In this document: in pieces, positions 12,001 through 23,214 of the stretch
Numbering within the stretch: the first letter of the stretch is position 1
Layout: each line of letters begins with the position of its first letter
DNA from: Neolentinus lepideus HHB14362 ss-1
Taxonomy: Eukaryota; Basidiomycota; Agaricomycetes; Gloeophyllales; Gloeophyllaceae
Assembly (NCBI GenBank): GCA_001632425.1
Contig: KV425552.1
Coordinates: forward strand, 892,371 to 956,370
DNA: 64,000 bases
Direction: 5' to 3'
Notes under the pieces: model-generated
What the model saw: only the letters and a program-made list of their open reading frames with translations
Told to the model about the DNA's origin: nothing
The model's database searches: none
Position numbers and translations under genes: made by a program

Positions 12001-12847
12001 CCCCTGCACCAACAGCGTCAGCGCACTCAGCTTATCCGCGAGCGTACCGGACTGCATGATCTTCTGCAGGAAGGACGCATCAGAGGCAGAGGAGGACTGC
12101 GCAGGCGGGAGGGAGGCAAAGAGGGACGCGGCGCGTGTGGAGAGGGAGGCGAGCTGATCTGGGGCGGGGGAAGGGAGCGCGGTGTCGAGAGTGGGGAGGG
12201 TGGGAGCGATGGTGTACCAGTGCGGTGTGGGGAGTATGTGGGGAGGTGAACTAGGGTCTGCGGTTGAGGTGCTGGCAGCCTTCTTGGGGATGAGGTCGGG
12301 TTCGAAGACGATTTTGGTAGGTTTTGCAGGTTTGGGGGCGGGGGCTATAGCTGCCTTTTCCTTCGACTGATATGGCTTCGCAACCTTGGACTGTCGACGG
12401 TCTCTCTTGGAGTCATCTGCTTGTTGCTTGCCTTTACCCTCCTTGGTATCGCTTTTGGGAGCCTGAGCCTTCTCTTTCTTACCGCTCTTCTCCTTAGCAG
12501 GAGCTTCGGATTTCTTGCCGTCTCTCCTCGTCTCCTTCGGAGTACCCTCAGATTTCTTCTTATCCTCCTTACGAGACTCTTTCTCTCGCTTCTGTCCAGA
12601 GTCGCCTAGCTTGAGCTCCTTCAAGAACTTCGACACGTCCTTGGTAAGGTTAGGCTACAGACGCAACTCACAATATTAGTGTTGGTGCAGAGTAGAGAAG
12701 ACACTGGATAGCACGCACATCTTCACCAGCACTCCCGGAGATGTCATCCCAGCCTTTGCCGATATCCTTGAGCAACTCCAAGTCTCGTTCGTCTCCTCCA
12801 AGCGCTAGGACCTGGTCCTTCAAACTGCTCTTTGATCTTCGTCCCAT
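9021..12847 (-). CDS. MAK21: Ribosome biogenesis factor Mak21/Noc1 (CBF/MAK21 family, CEBPZ-like)
   Basis: Mak21/Noc1 works with Noc2 in assembling and exporting pre-60S ribosomal particles in the nucleolus. Start chosen at the ATG 12847-12845 (MGRRSKSSLKDQVLALGG), with GWDDISGSAGED before the first intron. A long Lys/Glu-rich segment follows (LKELKLGDSGQKREKESRKE). The helical-repeat core is clear: LSALTLLVQGSPIHNVKALE, WHFEDFLKKFFFSFLQLLEA, DPLPYPRTQALSFVHTLLRD, NLLRLIVNKLGDPTKQV and EWNVHALYYGAVTLNQVVLS. The diagnostic CBF/MAK21 domain contains HAMYLNLLLKALKL, GGMWLLGEL, DPRYAHAGVTPMWEL, HYHPTVSLHARQLL and FLDRFVYKNPKKAK. The C-terminus is acidic then basic (NKKRKYQDKDEGRRKKKLKR) and ends YQKMIEEGPEDNI. 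Oddities are a Gly/Lys-rich insert (about 11040-11130), a Glu run (about 9655-9680) and an exact short duplication DEVPSGLDDD near 9360. At least seven exons. Confidence 0.93.
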
Positions 12848-12967
12848 ACTAGTCGGTGTCCGTCTTCAAGTAATATGACGGAGTACTATAAAATGTCGCC
12901 AGCGACTCGCAAGCTGCAAGCAGGCCAGCGAGACAAGAAGCGGGTCAAAGCGAATTCATGAGGATAT

Positions 12968-13160
12968 TTTGCAGGCGCGATCGGGGCCGATCAGATCTGT
13001 ATAGGAATGGGATTGTAATGGGACTAGTGTTCTTGTAGTGGATTATGCACCGCCTTTGTATTGGCACTACAATGTCGGCAACTCCGGCTACTCAACTCTA
13101 ATACTGCCATTCCAGGCTGCCAGCCGTTCACTTCAAAACTTCAATTGCAGGCTGAGGTTC
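12968..13160 (+). repeat. Repeat segment A, copy next to MAK21
   Basis: Closely matches, in inverted orientation, 33027-33215: shared landmarks are GCGATCGGGGCCGATCAGAT, GATTGTAATGGGACTAGTGT and GCACCGCCTTTGTATT. The match stops sharply at TGCAAAAT on the MAK21 side. A 36-40 bp part of it recurs in the same orientation at about 15310-15345. It belongs to the duplicated block described for 15474-18540. Confidence 0.85.
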
Positions 13161-15309
13161 CCCTTGGCTTCTACGTGAAGTATCTGGCTAATCATCAACT
13201 TGTACGCCCACATTTCTTCAGAATAACTCCCTGGGTTTGGAATGAGTACCTCTGACCTCTTGATCATGGCACCCACGAAAAGATGCCAATTGAGGCTTGA
13301 GAACTGCTCCGCGCGGATGGAAGAGCTCATTCCTTTTTCAGCACGAGTGAGTAGAACAATAGATTCTACTACTCCATGATTAACTGGCTAGTTGTAAGAG
13401 TAATCTCTGTCTGATGTTACATGTTGTGAAATGTCCACAGATCTCTGTTCACACTCTCCTGTGTCAGAATATTACCAGAGATTGTTCAATGTCCCAGCCC
13501 AGACTTCGAAGTGCAGGTTTTACCACATGAAAAATCATCTGCTCAGGTCCACACACAAGAATCAAGCTGTCATCAGAAGAACCAGGCATATGTTGTGAGA
13601 TCATGGCCTCGTTGATCTGCCCAACACCGTACTTCCACTGACTAGGGACAGTTCCCAATGTGTAATGCAGATGGAATCAATGTTGGCCATGCACAACATG
13701 CAAACCATCCAGCTCTTCTCGGCAGAGGATATTTGCCTCTGTCTTGTTTGCACTGATAAGCCATAATTCTGTGGTATGATCAGTGTCGTCATGGAGCACA
13801 CACCGTAGCACCTGCAAGATCAGCGTAATACCTGCATCACTGACACATCAATCAACTGCTCTTCGGAGAGTAAGTAAGTCACTGGGAGGCGACAGTCTGT
13901 GGATAGTCCTAAGACAGTCCTAGGACTGTCTGGCTTAGTCAGCAGTCCGAGGCCACAAGAAGCAATGTTTTCAATGTGTGGCGTGGGTAGTTTGGGCTCT
14001 GTTCGGACTCACCGACATGCAGAAAAGCACTTGCCACACTGATGCACCTTGAGTTGCAGCGCCGGGACCGTGCATCGGAACGGCGCCTTCGTGGCGGCAC
14101 TAGTGAAAGTCAAACATCATGTGATGGTGGCAACTCTGGCTGCACTCTTTGCCCATGCTGAGCCAACTCAACTTCCATCTCTGTCATTAATGGCTGATAT
14201 TCAGCACTTTGTGCACCTTACAGAGCGGTGCAATTCAGCTCAGTCAACACTGACTTGATGTATTTGGTATCGGGCAGAGTTACCATAAGAGGGGAGGGCA
14301 GGACTCCCTTATGCCACATGTAGTAAAAATACCCGTTGTGCTGTCCGTTACAAACATCAAATAAGGGCCCCTTATGCTGATTTACAAGGATTTACATGCC
14401 ACGTGAGGTCCGATTTACAGTCACATGACAATTCACCGAAGAATTACATCTAATCGCTGCCATTGTACATAATGATCCTGGGTGCTTCTTCGCCATCAAC
14501 GTGTGTTGGGCATGGTGTGCCCTTCTCAGGATACTCAGTTCCTGACCCCCACATGCAAAAAAACACATCCAAACATGTCCAATGCATTGAGCAGCATCCT
14601 GCTCCTCCTCAAAATCTAACATATTTTTGCTTTTCCTTGTCTATACAGTGGTGAAATTTTCTGAGATTTTGGTAACTTCAGTCCCTTAACATGTAGTACA
14701 AATATATATATTTTTAGCTCTTGGTTCTCAGGCGGGATCTTGAAAATTCGTGTTTGACTATGTGTCTTGGCCATCAGCTTGCTTGACCCCAGGGTCAGTC
14801 AGGGTTGATTTACACATAAATCTCATAAATTAACCCAAATATCTGTACTTAGCCCCCCTCCCCCATGGGAACTTCCCATGGCCTAAAAGGGCAATTATTG
14901 CAAAACATATGACATATGTTTCTCTTCAACACTGATAATGGCATCAAAAGCAAATATTGTATAGTGTGTTAGAGTGAGCATATCAGTATATGTATATCAA
15001 CTTGGAGACAACAGTGAAGACATGGAATATTAGGACAGATGTGTAATACAATACCATAATATTCTGGAAGTTAATCATCCCACACATGTCACCGTTGTGT
15101 AATGTCACAAATTTCTGGAATTTTCTGTCACTCATGATAAAAATATCTTCTTTCACCATTTATATGGGGGTTGTATACTTAAATTTTGGCTATTTCTGCT
15201 GCACGAGGCCCCAAATGGTCATTTGCTGAACCAAAAATAAATCTCTGTTAAGGGCATCAGAGGGCCTCCCCCCTACATAGGGTCTCAGCATCTCCTGGTG
15301 TCTACCCCT
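13161..15309. other. Gene-free, CpG-poor repeat filler
   Basis: About 2.1 kb between the full and partial copies of segment A, absent from the corresponding place in the inverted copy, so it behaves as an insertion. No domain or long intact frame is visible; short frames near 13460-13800, 14049 and 14392 have no recognisable content. Confidence 0.55.
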
Positions 15310-15345
15310 TGGTTTTTGTAGTGGGTTATGCACTGCCTTTGTATT

Positions 15346-15410
15346 GGCACTATGGTGCTTGGTGCTTAGTCACCACAACAGTGGCCAAATTGGCCTGGCA
15401 AACTTCTGAG
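15346..15410 (+). mobile_element. Tc1-type terminal repeat remnant
   Basis: TGGTGC..CTTAGTCACCAC followed by ACAGTGGCCAAATTGGCCTG matches the left end of the large Tc1-type element at 50066, including the palindromic GGCCAAATTGGCC core. It follows directly on the TA of GGCACTA in partial segment A, as expected for TA-targeting transposons. Only the end is present. Confidence 0.6.
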
Positions 15411-15473
15411 CACATTGAGCCTGTAGTTCTCCTGCTTTGTGCAACTGTCTTACATCTACCGCCTTCCTGTATC

Positions 15474-18400
15474 ACCCCCTCTCCTTTGCATCGAAGGTGC
15501 CAATAATGACCCACATTGTTCAGCCTCACCTAGAAGCTTTATGCAGGGTGGTGAGACCTCTATTGCATTGACAGCTCTGACCCTTAGACCTTAGACTTTG
15601 AACAAATACATTGATGACTAATAATGGAGATATGTGAGGGTTGGATATCAGGCAGTATAGTGCATGGAGTTGCGAGACATGATCAAGGAGGATCAAGATG
15701 CCTGAGGCACGGAACTGACATGTTGAGGTGCATGCTGGCTGCACCCAATTGAACGTTAACACTCTTTGCAAGGTCGATGGTATTGCACTCCTGCAAAACA
15801 GAAAGAGTTCGCAAACCTTTGGAAACTGCTCTAAACTCTCTTGATTAAGGTACCCATTCGAAGAGTGAACCAGCTCCTCAGTGGCAGTGCTTAGACAAAG
15901 TCCTACCAACCACTCTACACATTAGTAGATTCACGAGCATCTTCAGCAGGCTATAAAATGATACTAGGAAGTAATTTCACAGTAAGGATCAAATCTGGAG
16001 AGTTTCTCAGAGTTTCTACCATTTTTCAGTCAGCTGTCAAAAACCTTGGCACTGATTCTGACTCCCGAGATTATCATGATTGCAGTGCTCCCCGTCCATT
16101 GTATAAAAAGCATAACTGCACTCAATGGCAGTATATTACACTGCTGAGCATAATGCATGTCCAGCAATCAGCTAATCATTTCCTACACAGATGTCGCAAC
16201 AGAGAGATCTGCATAATTCCATGCACAACAGTGGAGGCCACATAAACTACTTGCACGCAGCCTATCCATGATTAAATGGCATGAATGGAGACTTTAGAGA
16301 ACCTATCGATCATATTTCAATCTCGACATGGACATGTGCATTATTGAGCTATGGCCTAAATCAATGAGATGGTGAACTTACAACTTTGTGTACACAAACC
16401 ATTTCCATAGCAACTTCTCAAGGTGTGTAGCCCAAAGAGGATGGTATATCTCCACAGGTGTGCCACCCTCTTCTAAAAGCTTGTCCATCAACTCCTGCCA
16501 TTCCCTTTTGGAGAATTCATGCCAGATGTCATATCCAGCCAGGTTTGCATATAGACTGAACTTCAGGTGGCCGCATAGCAAGTTAGGATCTGGTCCAAGT
16601 TGCTCAGGTAGATGAGAAGGCAGCCAGAAATAGATTGGAATGCATGAATGCAGATCTTTGTTGCACATGCCTTTAGGGTCACAGAACCAGATGATCCAAT
16701 AGTTGTCCTGTAAAGACCGAGTTAGTTCCAGTATGTCACAGTCAAAATGAACACAAACATCAGGGTCAATGGCAAATACATTATCTTGCCACAAATCAAC
16801 AAGGTGTGGATACATCAAGAGTCCATTCTGCACAGTATTGAACACCACCTCAGGGGATGGGAAAGTCTGATTGTGACGATCTAGCCAGCCTTCGTTGAAA
16901 CTCTGCGACAAAAGAAGTAAACAATAGGAAGGAACTTTGTTGCCAGGATAAGATAGGTGACATGCAAACTCATCGACATCATGTGACCTTCAACCATCAC
17001 ACTCTTGTCAGGCATAAGGCTCCAGGGTCAGGCAATATCTCAGCAAAGTAAAACTGAGAAACAATAGCTAGAGACCTTATGAATGCATCCTCAGTTTTAC
17101 TTTCTCAAAAGCCAGTTTCTATGAAATGTTTTATGTGTTTTTTTTTCAGGCCATATTTCTGAGTTACAAAACACATTATTTCACTATTCTGAGAGGAAAA
17201 GATTTTTTGACTGGAAAATATTGGTGCTTTGGGGTATTGCCCAGGCTTACATAATATCCATATTTAGTAATATGCTGTGCTAATCCTAACCTTAATCAGG
17301 CCTGCCCGGCCTCACACTTCTGGACTCCTGGATGACTGAGCTTGTCTCCTCGCAGTTCTAGGTATGTTTCACATAAAATGCAATACTATAAAATGTTCTA
17401 GTGGTCCCAAAATTTCTGAAAAAAAACAGATTTTTTTGACCCCTGCAAACATGTTTTCTGACCAAAATACTGACAAGTGGTCCAGGGACCTCGTAAAATT
17501 GGTGTCATGACCATTACACGTCATGCTTAGTCATGTGCACATGATGTCGATGAGTTTGCATGTCGCCTATCTTAGCACCAATAGTTATACCATACACTAA
17601 AATAACAGAGGTGTGGCATAATCCACGTCACTACAGGTTGAGGGTCTTTCATGCTCGTGATGGTGCAGACATGGTGGTGGTGATCCCGAACCTTGGAGTA
17701 GAACCAGTTGGGGTAAATACACTGAGACAAAGGCAGAAGATGGACACAATCAGAGTGATGCTCATAGAAGTGGTACATTAGGCTCACCCGCTCAGAGAAC
17801 TTTGGATCAATACCTGAAAGTGTTTTGAAAGTATAGTAGCTATGACTCAATATGTGCAACTTGTATGCTACTCCTGCTGTGGCACCTGTTGGGATTGGTT
17901 GTATTGGATGCTCAGCCACAGGAACAAATATGTACAAACAATTTCGCACTTTTGGTAGTTAGTGCCACTGGATGTACTTTCCTTAGTCCGTGCAATTGAC
18001 CTGCCTTCGGTTTGTGTATGTGTCTGGGTCTGGTGAGCTTATGGCCACCATCTATGCTTCCCTGTTTGCTCTGCTGCTGACAGCACCATCAGAGTAAAAA
18101 AAATAATCGCTGAGACATATGATATATGAATGATTGAACTAACATTCTGTATAAGCGCCGATATGCCCTGGGCATAGTAGGTCATCACTGTCACAGGGTG
18201 TGGCATCGCCCTCCGGAATGGGGTAGAGTTCCAAGAAGGAGTACATGGTGGTGAGGTGGACAGTGACTTTGTGAAAGATGTATGTTGGCTGTCATGAAGA
18301 GATAGTGCTACAAAGGACATCCATGATCAACCTCAAACAACAACAACGTGGTATCCACACACCTAGTTTAATCCACCCATGGGACCAGATGAAAAAGTTG

Positions 18401-18540
18401 CATTGGTGTTCGATAGCCTTGGAAGAGAGGAACTCGTTGCTGAAATCGGTATTGTTAGCTTCCATATCGCCAACACATCTAGTCCTGAGTACAGCAGAGT
18501 ATACAGGGGGCTTGCAGAGTTTCATGCCGACTAGCTGACC
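15474..18540 (-). repeat. Duplicated block, copy 1 (gene X plus NBS1 exon-1 fragment)
   Basis: Matches 33420-37249 in inverted orientation, except for a 1.6 kb insertion found only in the other copy. In reading direction (minus) it contains gene X, about 430 bp of its 3' flank, about 380 bp corresponding to the NBS1 upstream region, and an NBS1 exon-1 copy (ATG at 15516, reading MWVIIGTFDAKERG then a stop). After that it passes directly into segment B (15474-15415), which in the other copy lies on the opposite side of gene X. Confidence 0.85.
16378..18530 (-). pseudogene. Decayed spliced gene 'X', copy 1, function unrecognised
   Basis: I do not recognise this family. Reading on the minus strand, the first exon gives FLSSKAIEHQCNFFIWS (about 18450). 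A middle part gives SFLELYPIPEGDATPCDSDD, then DPKFSERV (about 17800), CIYPNWF (about 17720), and a long open part at 16911-16378 containing FNEGWLDRHNQTFPSPEVVF, DLWQDNVFAIDPDVCVHFDC, LPEQLGPDPNLLCGHLKFSL and VYTKL. The second copy at 33430-34755 shows the same exons and the same GT..AG introns, so this was once a real intron-bearing gene. Stops and shifts interrupt it between the open pieces. Changes from CG to TG or CA account for many differences between copies. Confidence 0.6.
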
Positions 18541-19418
18541 TTTCGGTCACAAAGAGAATCTCACCAGGCAAGAGGGTAAAAAGGTGGTGTGTTAGCACAA
18601 GAAGACTCTTAACCGACCGCCATAAATCACATCCGAGATCTTATTTAACATACTCCTGTGTCCCGCCTGGACATCCGTGGGAATGTGCAACCGCCGCAAC
18701 GCATTCGCCACAATGTCTTTGCACAGGCCACAAGAACGGATCGGAACTGGGCCCGTCCACTCAGGCTTCCATGCACATGGCTCAGCGGGAAGCTCTGGCT
18801 CGAAAGGCGACTTCGAGTCGGCATCGAAAACTCGTGTCTTCGGGCGCGGCCATGCATCCAAACGGAGCCTTAGTTATTCTGCCATTTCTGGTGAATGCTG
18901 TCCGGTTCATATAAGGGCACGTGGCATGTCACGGTGTGACCATAGTAGCCGAATGACGGCCATGCCACGAAGGTCCAAGAATGAGCCACATCGGAGAGAT
19001 ATGGTGTATCATATTATATTCAGATACGCTTACCGTAATAAGAGAACAGGTACGACGTCAAATAGCAGACCAAGTCTTACCAATGCGAGCCATAATAGCC
19101 CCGACGAGCGTAAATACATCACTTGCTGCATTGCCAAGTAAAGCTTGAAACCCAGAGCTTGAAGATCACGATACGGAACCAATCTCTCAAACACGTCTAC
19201 AACCGACTCCGTCAGTAGCTCATCACAGCACTACTTCAACAACAGACGCACCCATAGTCAACACCGCACGCCACCGCCCCCGCGCCTCTTCCAGGCGCGA
19301 GGGGACAAGTGTTACGATAGCATGACGCATCTTTCACGCTAGACTAGAGGAGTAATACAGCACAACAGTCTGATTGAAAGAAAGGCACAATACGAGCACG
19401 AGCTGAGAAGGACAAAAC
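18541..19418. other. Intergenic region between repeat block and mago
   Basis: A frame on the minus strand (18857-18592) and an overlapping plus-strand frame (18677-19141) are CpG-rich like genes, but neither has a recognisable domain. The minus-strand frame has only a TTG at its 5' end. GCGCGCC..GGCGCG-type symmetry at 19279-19300 (CGCGCCT-cttcc-AGGCGCG) would form a seven-pair hairpin downstream of mago. Confidence 0.4.
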
Positions 19419-20385
19419 CTAGATTGGCCTGATTTTGAAGTGCAGCGAAATCAGGGAGAAGATAAGGCACTGTACGTAGGGCAGATCAGTTCCGCAGCAA
19501 GAAAAGGTGTGAGGAAGAAGCGGAGGAAGAATGTAGGTAGCGGTATTGGGCAGTGATATGAGGAAAGTAACACACCCTAAGATCCTGCACGAGGTAGTAG
19601 AACACACGCAGACCCTCGGGGTCCTCACTGTCCTGTATGTCGACAAGGGAGCCAATCTTGGCTGTCTGTAGGCGCACACAGAGATCAATATTCATCCACA
19701 CACGAACAGTGAGACGGGAATGAAGAAGGCAAGGAGAGGATAGACAAGACAAGACGGGACGGGACAAATCAAGGTAAGGAGGGAACGACGAGGCAAAGGA
19801 TAATGGCAAGGTAAACTGGGAAAGAAGTAATACACACCTCGAATGCAATGTGATCGCTTCCGACCCGGATCTCAAGCTCCTGCTTGCCGACGATGTTGGG
19901 TTTTGGCCAGTTTGTGTCGTCTTCCCTGTTCACCGCATTCAAATGAATGCTAAATTAAGACGGAGGGCGACGCACTTCGTGATTTCGCTCGACTCGACGA
20001 TGCGCTTGAGCTCCTTGACGACAAGCGGACCGATCCACACTGTATCCACCCAAGCGCGTCAGTGAGCAGACAAAGAAAGGGTAATGAGCAAAACTTACTC
20101 TCCTTCCGGATCAACGAGTCGTTCCGATAGTTCGAGTTGTTCGCATACCGCAGTCGCCCATGCGAGTACTCAAACTCGAGGAACTCATGCCCGTGCCGAC
20201 CAGAGTGGCCCGTGCTGCACATTCCGCGCTCAGTTCACGCTCGCTTGAAAAAGAGACAAGACGTACTAGTATCTGCAAGCCACCCGCGTTCAGCGTCAGA
20301 ATCGATGCGCAAGAAAGGGGAAGTAGTAGAGAGCAGGGAAGAATACGGACCTGAGGTAGAAGGGGTCATTGTCTTGCGTAGACAT
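19419..20385 (-). CDS. mago: Mago nashi, exon junction complex core subunit
   Basis: Mago pairs with Y14/RBM8A and locks eIF4A3 on spliced mRNA. The start is the ATG at 20385-20383. The spliced product reads [25 protein letters not shown], then [108 protein letters not shown] and [16 protein letters not shown] before the stop at 19421-19419. This is nearly the whole family consensus at the usual length of about 150 residues. Exon 1 is 20385-20351 (35 nt). The conserved R-Y-Y is only obtained if a 6-nt microexon at 20267-20272 is included. The remaining introns are ordinary and 50-80 bp long. No broken residues seen. Confidence 0.97.
20267..20272 (-). other. mago: 6-nt microexon of mago
   Basis: On the minus strand the sequence is GCTTGCAG|ATACTA|GTACGT. 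Exon 1 ends CTC AG and exon 3 begins C ACG GGC. Joining AG + ATACTA + C gives AGA TAC TAC (R-Y-Y), as in other Mago proteins. Skipping the microexon would give L-S-T-G and lose the motif. Flanking introns are 20273-20350 (78 nt, GTCCGT donor) and 20215-20266 (52 nt). Confidence 0.85.
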
Positions 20386-20441
20386 CGTACGCGGCGAGGT
20401 GCAAGTTGTTGGAGCTTGTTGGAGACGCGTTTTGGTGGGAA

Positions 20442-21297
20442 ATGTGAGTGGGCAGTGGGAAAATGGCGAGGCACTGCGAGGCACGACTGGCGAGGCACTT
20501 GAGTCCATTTTTAAGTGAATGTATTATGTCAGTATTAAATCTTCCAATAACATATCAATTATCTGTCTAAAGGATAATACACTTTTTCTTGCTATGTTCT
20601 GCTCACTTGAGCGAGTCGCAGAGGAATCTTTCGGGTCCATTGAGGTCCATTGGGACTTGTCTATTGATTATCAGTCCATATTTGGGAAGAATGAGTCCCC
20701 CAAGACCATATTGAGACTCAGGGACCAACTCCGCCGGACTTAGCGTTGTCGACGCTCTATTCGAGTCGACTCGAGTGGCGAGGCATTGCGAGGCAGTGGC
20801 GAGGCATTGCGAGGCAGTGGCGAGGCAGTGGCGAGGCATTCGAGAGGCACTTGCGAGGCAGTGGCGAGGCACTCAAGTACTCAAGCTTGGACTCATTGCA
20901 AGGATTGACACTTAAGACAATGCTAACTTGTACAGCAAGCAGTAGGATAGTCAGTTNNNNNNNNNNNNNNNNNNNNNNNNNNNNNNNNNNNNNNNNNNNN
21001 NNNNNNNNNNNNNNNNNNNNNNNNNNNNNNNNNNNNNNNNNNNNNNNNNNNNNNNNNNNNNNNNNNNNNNNNNNNNNNNNNNNNNNNNNNNNNNNNNNNN
21101 NNNNNNNNNNNNNNNNNNNNNNNNNNNNNNNNNNNNNNNNNNNNNNNNNNNNNNNNNNNNNNNNNNNNNNNNNNNNNNNNNNNNNNNNNNNTAGTCGACA
21201 CGACTCACCTATCGGCTCAAGTGCCTCGCAGGTGCCTCGCAGGTGCCTCGCCACGCCTCGCAGTGCCTCGCCATTTTTCCTGTGCCCAATGTGAGTG
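20442..21297. mobile_element. Inverted-repeat element with GAGGCA-rich arms around the assembly gap
   Basis: The left arm starts TGGGCAGTGGGAAAATGGCG and continues with GAGGCACTGCGAGGC. The right arm, read in reverse complement, starts TGGGCACAGGAAAAATGGCG and continues with the same GAGGCACTGCGAGGC. Both arms go on with degenerate tandem units of the form GCGAGGCAcTg (left about 20462-20505 and 20765-20875; right about 21220-21275). ATGTGAG occurs immediately outside both ends, giving a probable 7-8 bp target-site duplication, which would fit a hAT-like non-autonomous element. No transposase is visible; the centre is unknown because of the N's. Confidence 0.6.
20957..21191. other. Assembly gap (235 N)
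   Basis: Unsequenced or unplaced bases inside the inverted-repeat element. Open frames spanning it are artefacts. Confidence 0.99.
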
Positions 21298-21596
21298 GCT
21301 GTGCTTGGAGTACAGACGCAGCCATCATATTATTTCAACTTTTTGTGTCTCGTCGCACTCGTCTTCATAACATGCACAACCGATTTACTGCCAAAAGCTC
21401 AAGATTAAATGGCTATCTGTATATTTCGAAGATGTACGAAGATGTACCATCAAACGGATCAACTACCAGACCGAGGAGGGTCAGCCTTCCTGTCAGCCAC
21501 TGTCGAGCCCATAAAACCCTACCATTTCTCCTCCATTCTTTCTTTTCTCTCTCAGCGTCTTTGATATAATTAAACAATATCTCCCTTCCGTTTACC

Positions 21597-23214
21597 ATGG
21601 AGTTGAGCATGGTTGTCTTGGCTTGGATCCTGGTCTTTTTCATCCTCGGCGTCACCTTGGTCGGTCTAGCAGTCATCTTCCGAGCCTTCGTCGTTGCCAT
21701 CGCTGGTCAAGTATCCTCCTTTGTCGTGTCTATCTGGATGTGTATCCATGCTGTGCGGGGAAGTTCTAGCGATGCTTCAACCGTTACTGTACGTACTCAG
21801 TACCTGTTCATAGGCACCTTGGATGGCTGACATTTAGGATATACAGTGGTCTAACAGGCATGCCACGGAATTTGAAGTACCTAATACTGGTGTGACGTTG
21901 ACTAGACAAGTACGTAGCACCTCTCCTAAGCGACCGACATTATGCTCACTGAACGACTATCCTCAGAGCGTTGATGGCTATTCGCTCTTGAAAAGAATTA
22001 AGCAGTCTGCCTTTAATCTTCTGCCCGATATATCCGCCTTTATTCTCACCTCTCCATCGGGCAACGATTTGCCTCTGCCCGCAGTTACTCCACCGAATCC
22101 CGAAGTCCTCACCATCGACGAGTCTCGGACCCCACAACCAATACTCCTGAACCTCTACTGGCTTCCTGGTCTCCTGTCTGACTTGGGCCGTTTTATTTCG
22201 GGCTCACACCTGTCCCATGACACTGCGTATGACGCTGTTGAACCTGGAAGTCCCACCACCGTCGACGTCGAACGCCAGGACAGCGCTGTGTCGACGTTGG
22301 ATTCGGTAGCTACTAGCATTGGCGCCAACTTTATGTTCTCGGAATCTTCTTCATCGATATTCACGCCTGCAGGCTCCGTGCTTCCAACACTTGTCTCTCA
22401 GTGGACCGCTCCCGTTCCTGTACAACCTATCTGGCTGGCATCTAAGGCCACACCCCCTGCACCTGCTACAACTTCTAGGGCGACGGTCCTCAACTTCGAC
22501 TATCAGGCTACACTCCAGACCGGCAGACGATGGAGCTGGCCCCTCTCTCAGCCCGAACAGGAGAAGAAAGCTGCTGTCATCGGTGCCGAGTATCAAGCTT
22601 CGCTGAGGACATCGCGTAGAATGAGCTTGCCAGTACCGAAGAGGGCACCCGAGTACCGGCATGGTCGCAGCTTCAGTATGCCCGTCGAGGACTACTCGCC
22701 CACTGTGGACTGGGAAACTAGAAAGGCACTCAATGAGAGGAAGAAAGACTTGCTTGTCGCACTGGGACTCGACCTTCCTACACCTGGTGCCACCGACCCT
22801 CATTCTGTTCTTTCTCCTTCGGCTAGTTCTCCTGCCAGCTTCTCCGACTCTGAAACCATCGAAACCTCTCCAGTCCTTTCGTCTAACGAGAATGTGAAAG
22901 AGTATTCTGCTGACGATGTTCCTGCATTACCTAATGAGCTTTCCGTTACTGATGCCTCAGTTTCAACTACCAACGGCGACATATCGTTATGTGCCTCCAG
23001 CTCTTCTGGCACTTCCAGTGGTTTCGTCACGTCCGACTCTTCGGTTGCCTCAAGCTCTTCTGTCACCTCGTGCTCCTCTGGCGAGGAATCAACTGATAAC
23101 ACTCTTGAGCATCTCCTGACGCTTTTCTCTGTGGCTCTCGCCGAGGAGTTGAAACCTCGTCAATCCATGAAAGTCGAGGAGGGCAAGAAGCGGGCCGCGA
23201 TGAGCAATGTGTAG
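21597..23214 (+). CDS. Unrecognised membrane-anchored Ser/Pro-rich protein
   Basis: No family recognised. Exon 1 starts MELSMVVLAWILVFF and holds one long hydrophobic stretch (about residues 4-38), followed by FVVSIWMCIHAV, consistent with one or two membrane passes. A 46-nt intron joins VT to DIQWSNRHATEFEVPNTG. The interval 21910-21966 (GTACGT..CCTCAG, 57 nt, no stop) can be spliced or read through without changing frame. The long tail is Ser/Thr/Pro-rich and has three related motifs, YQATLQTGRRWSWPL, YQASLRTSRRMSLPV and EYRHGRSFSMPV, each with basic-x-Ser-x-Pro resembling kinase/14-3-3 sites. The frame ends TAG at 23214. An alternative splice from GTGTAG (23210) to an AG near 23262 would continue KDAKKPVAPAAVSLKEII.. 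to a TAG at about 23418. The N-terminal helix and mostly disordered tail suggest a cytosolic regulatory tail, which is an inference. Confidence 0.6.

Noticed and set aside
16378..16911. Intact 177-codon frame considered as a stand-alone gene
   Set aside because: Comparison with the second copy shows it is the 3' part of a larger spliced gene whose 5' exons are broken.
18592..18861. Minus-strand frame between the repeat block and mago
   Set aside because: Its only upstream start is a TTG; the nearest ATGs are in other frames, and no domain was recognised. Kept only as a note in the intergenic entry.
20746..21294. Open frames on both strands running through the N region
   Set aside because: They are open only because N codons are not stops; their ends are the GAGGCA repeat.
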